Assembly: GCA_026392575.1 (NCBI GenBank)
Contig: JAPLBU010000100.1
Coordinates: 14,562-28,359, forward strand
DNA: 13,798 bases
Source of the DNA: Actinomycetota bacterium
GTDB lineage: Bacteria > Actinomycetota > Actinomycetes > S36-B12
Direction: 5' to 3'
The notes under the pieces are model-generated. The model saw nothing but the letters and a program-made list of their open reading frames with translations. It was not told where the DNA came from and did not search any database. Below, piece after piece: positions 13,531 to 13,798 of the stretch. Numbering within the stretch: position 1 is the stretch's first letter; each line of letters opens with the position of its first letter. Position numbers and translations under genes: made by a program.

Positions 13531-13798
13531 ACGCCCGTGAAGCAGTCCGCCAAAGCCTTCAGCTGCTGGACCAACGGGACCGGCGGAATCTGCTCCTCGT
13601 GACCGGCGCTCAAATGTCAACCGCCTTCCTCGACCTCCTTGGAGTTCTACTGATCGGCGTCGTCACGGCGCTTTCAGTTGCCGCGATGAGCGGGACGCAG
13701 CCACCTGACTTCGTGATGACGCTCTTCAACCGATTCGGGATTTCCGGCGGAGACACAGTCACGCTGGCACTCTGGCTCGCACTTATTGCCGGTGCCGT
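13527..13798 (+). CDS. ABC exporter, N-terminal part (PglK/MsbA-like), cut by window end
   Basis: Ninety codons are visible, starting at ATG 13527. The opening MNAREAVRQSLQLLDQRDRR (1-20), then LLLVTGAQMSTAFLDLLGVLLIGV, is the typical start of type I ABC exporters of the PglK class: a short amphipathic cytoplasmic helix rich in charged residues (LLDxRxRR), then a first membrane segment containing a Leu/Gly-rich ELLGV-like turn. A second membrane segment begins at the window end (TLALWLALIAGAV). Intact family members are about 580-600 aa with the ATPase domain at the C-terminus, which is not in view. In this context it may flip the lipid-linked glycan, but a drug or lipid exporter cannot be excluded from the N-terminus alone. 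Confidence 0.7.
   Translation, partial: MNAREAVRQSLQLLDQRDRRNLLLVTGAQMSTAFLDLLGVLLIGVVTALSVAAMSGTQPPDFVMTLFNRFGISGGDTVTLALWLALIAGA

Overview
This window is part of a cell-surface glycan assembly locus from a high-GC actinobacterium. The evidence for the host is the strongly GC-rich third codon positions, frequent GTG/TTG starts, and TANNNT-type -10 elements, several lying 6-7 nt upstream of a start codon as in leaderless actinobacterial mRNAs. The host cannot be named further from sequence alone. The window holds eleven genes, one of them broken and the last one cut by the window end. No stretch longer than 300 bases lacks a gene. I see no RNA gene, IS element, CRISPR array or attachment site.

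Layout. (1) 12-926 (+): NAD-dependent sugar epimerase/dehydratase. (2) 923-4879 (-): two tandem paralogous polytopic membrane proteins of unassigned function, resembling GT-C glycosyltransferases or polymerases, each with an extracytoplasmic C-terminal domain carrying two conserved cysteines. (3) 4919-8352 (+): a GT4 glycosyltransferase, a GT2-like glycosyltransferase coupled to it by ATGA, and a second GT4 enzyme with its own candidate leaderless promoter. (4) 13356-8349 (-): a probable operon of an RmlD-like reductase, a FlaA1/CapD/WbpM-type nucleotide-sugar dehydratase broken by a frameshift near its 3' end, a WbpL/WecA/MraY-type polyprenyl-phosphate sugar-1-phosphate transferase, and a third GT4 enzyme. 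(5) 13527-end (+): the N-terminus of an ABC exporter of the PglK/MsbA type.

Working model (inference). The epimerase, CapD-like dehydratase and RmlD-like reductase make activated sugars. The WbpL-like enzyme loads the first HexNAc-1-phosphate on undecaprenyl (or decaprenyl) phosphate. The three GT4 enzymes and the GT2-like enzyme extend it on the cytoplasmic face. The ABC exporter may flip the lipid-linked glycan. The paired membrane proteins may then transfer or polymerise sugars on the outer face. The least understood part is this membrane-protein pair.

Other points of note are an exact 7-bp tandem duplication that accounts for the CapD frameshift, four candidate leaderless promoters, a six-codon leaderless upstream ORF that ends in ATGA on the exporter start codon, and two convergent gene pairs that each share a single CTAG as both stop codons. 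Third-position GC looks lower, by eye, to the right of about 6800 than to the left, which would fit a locus assembled from more than one source.
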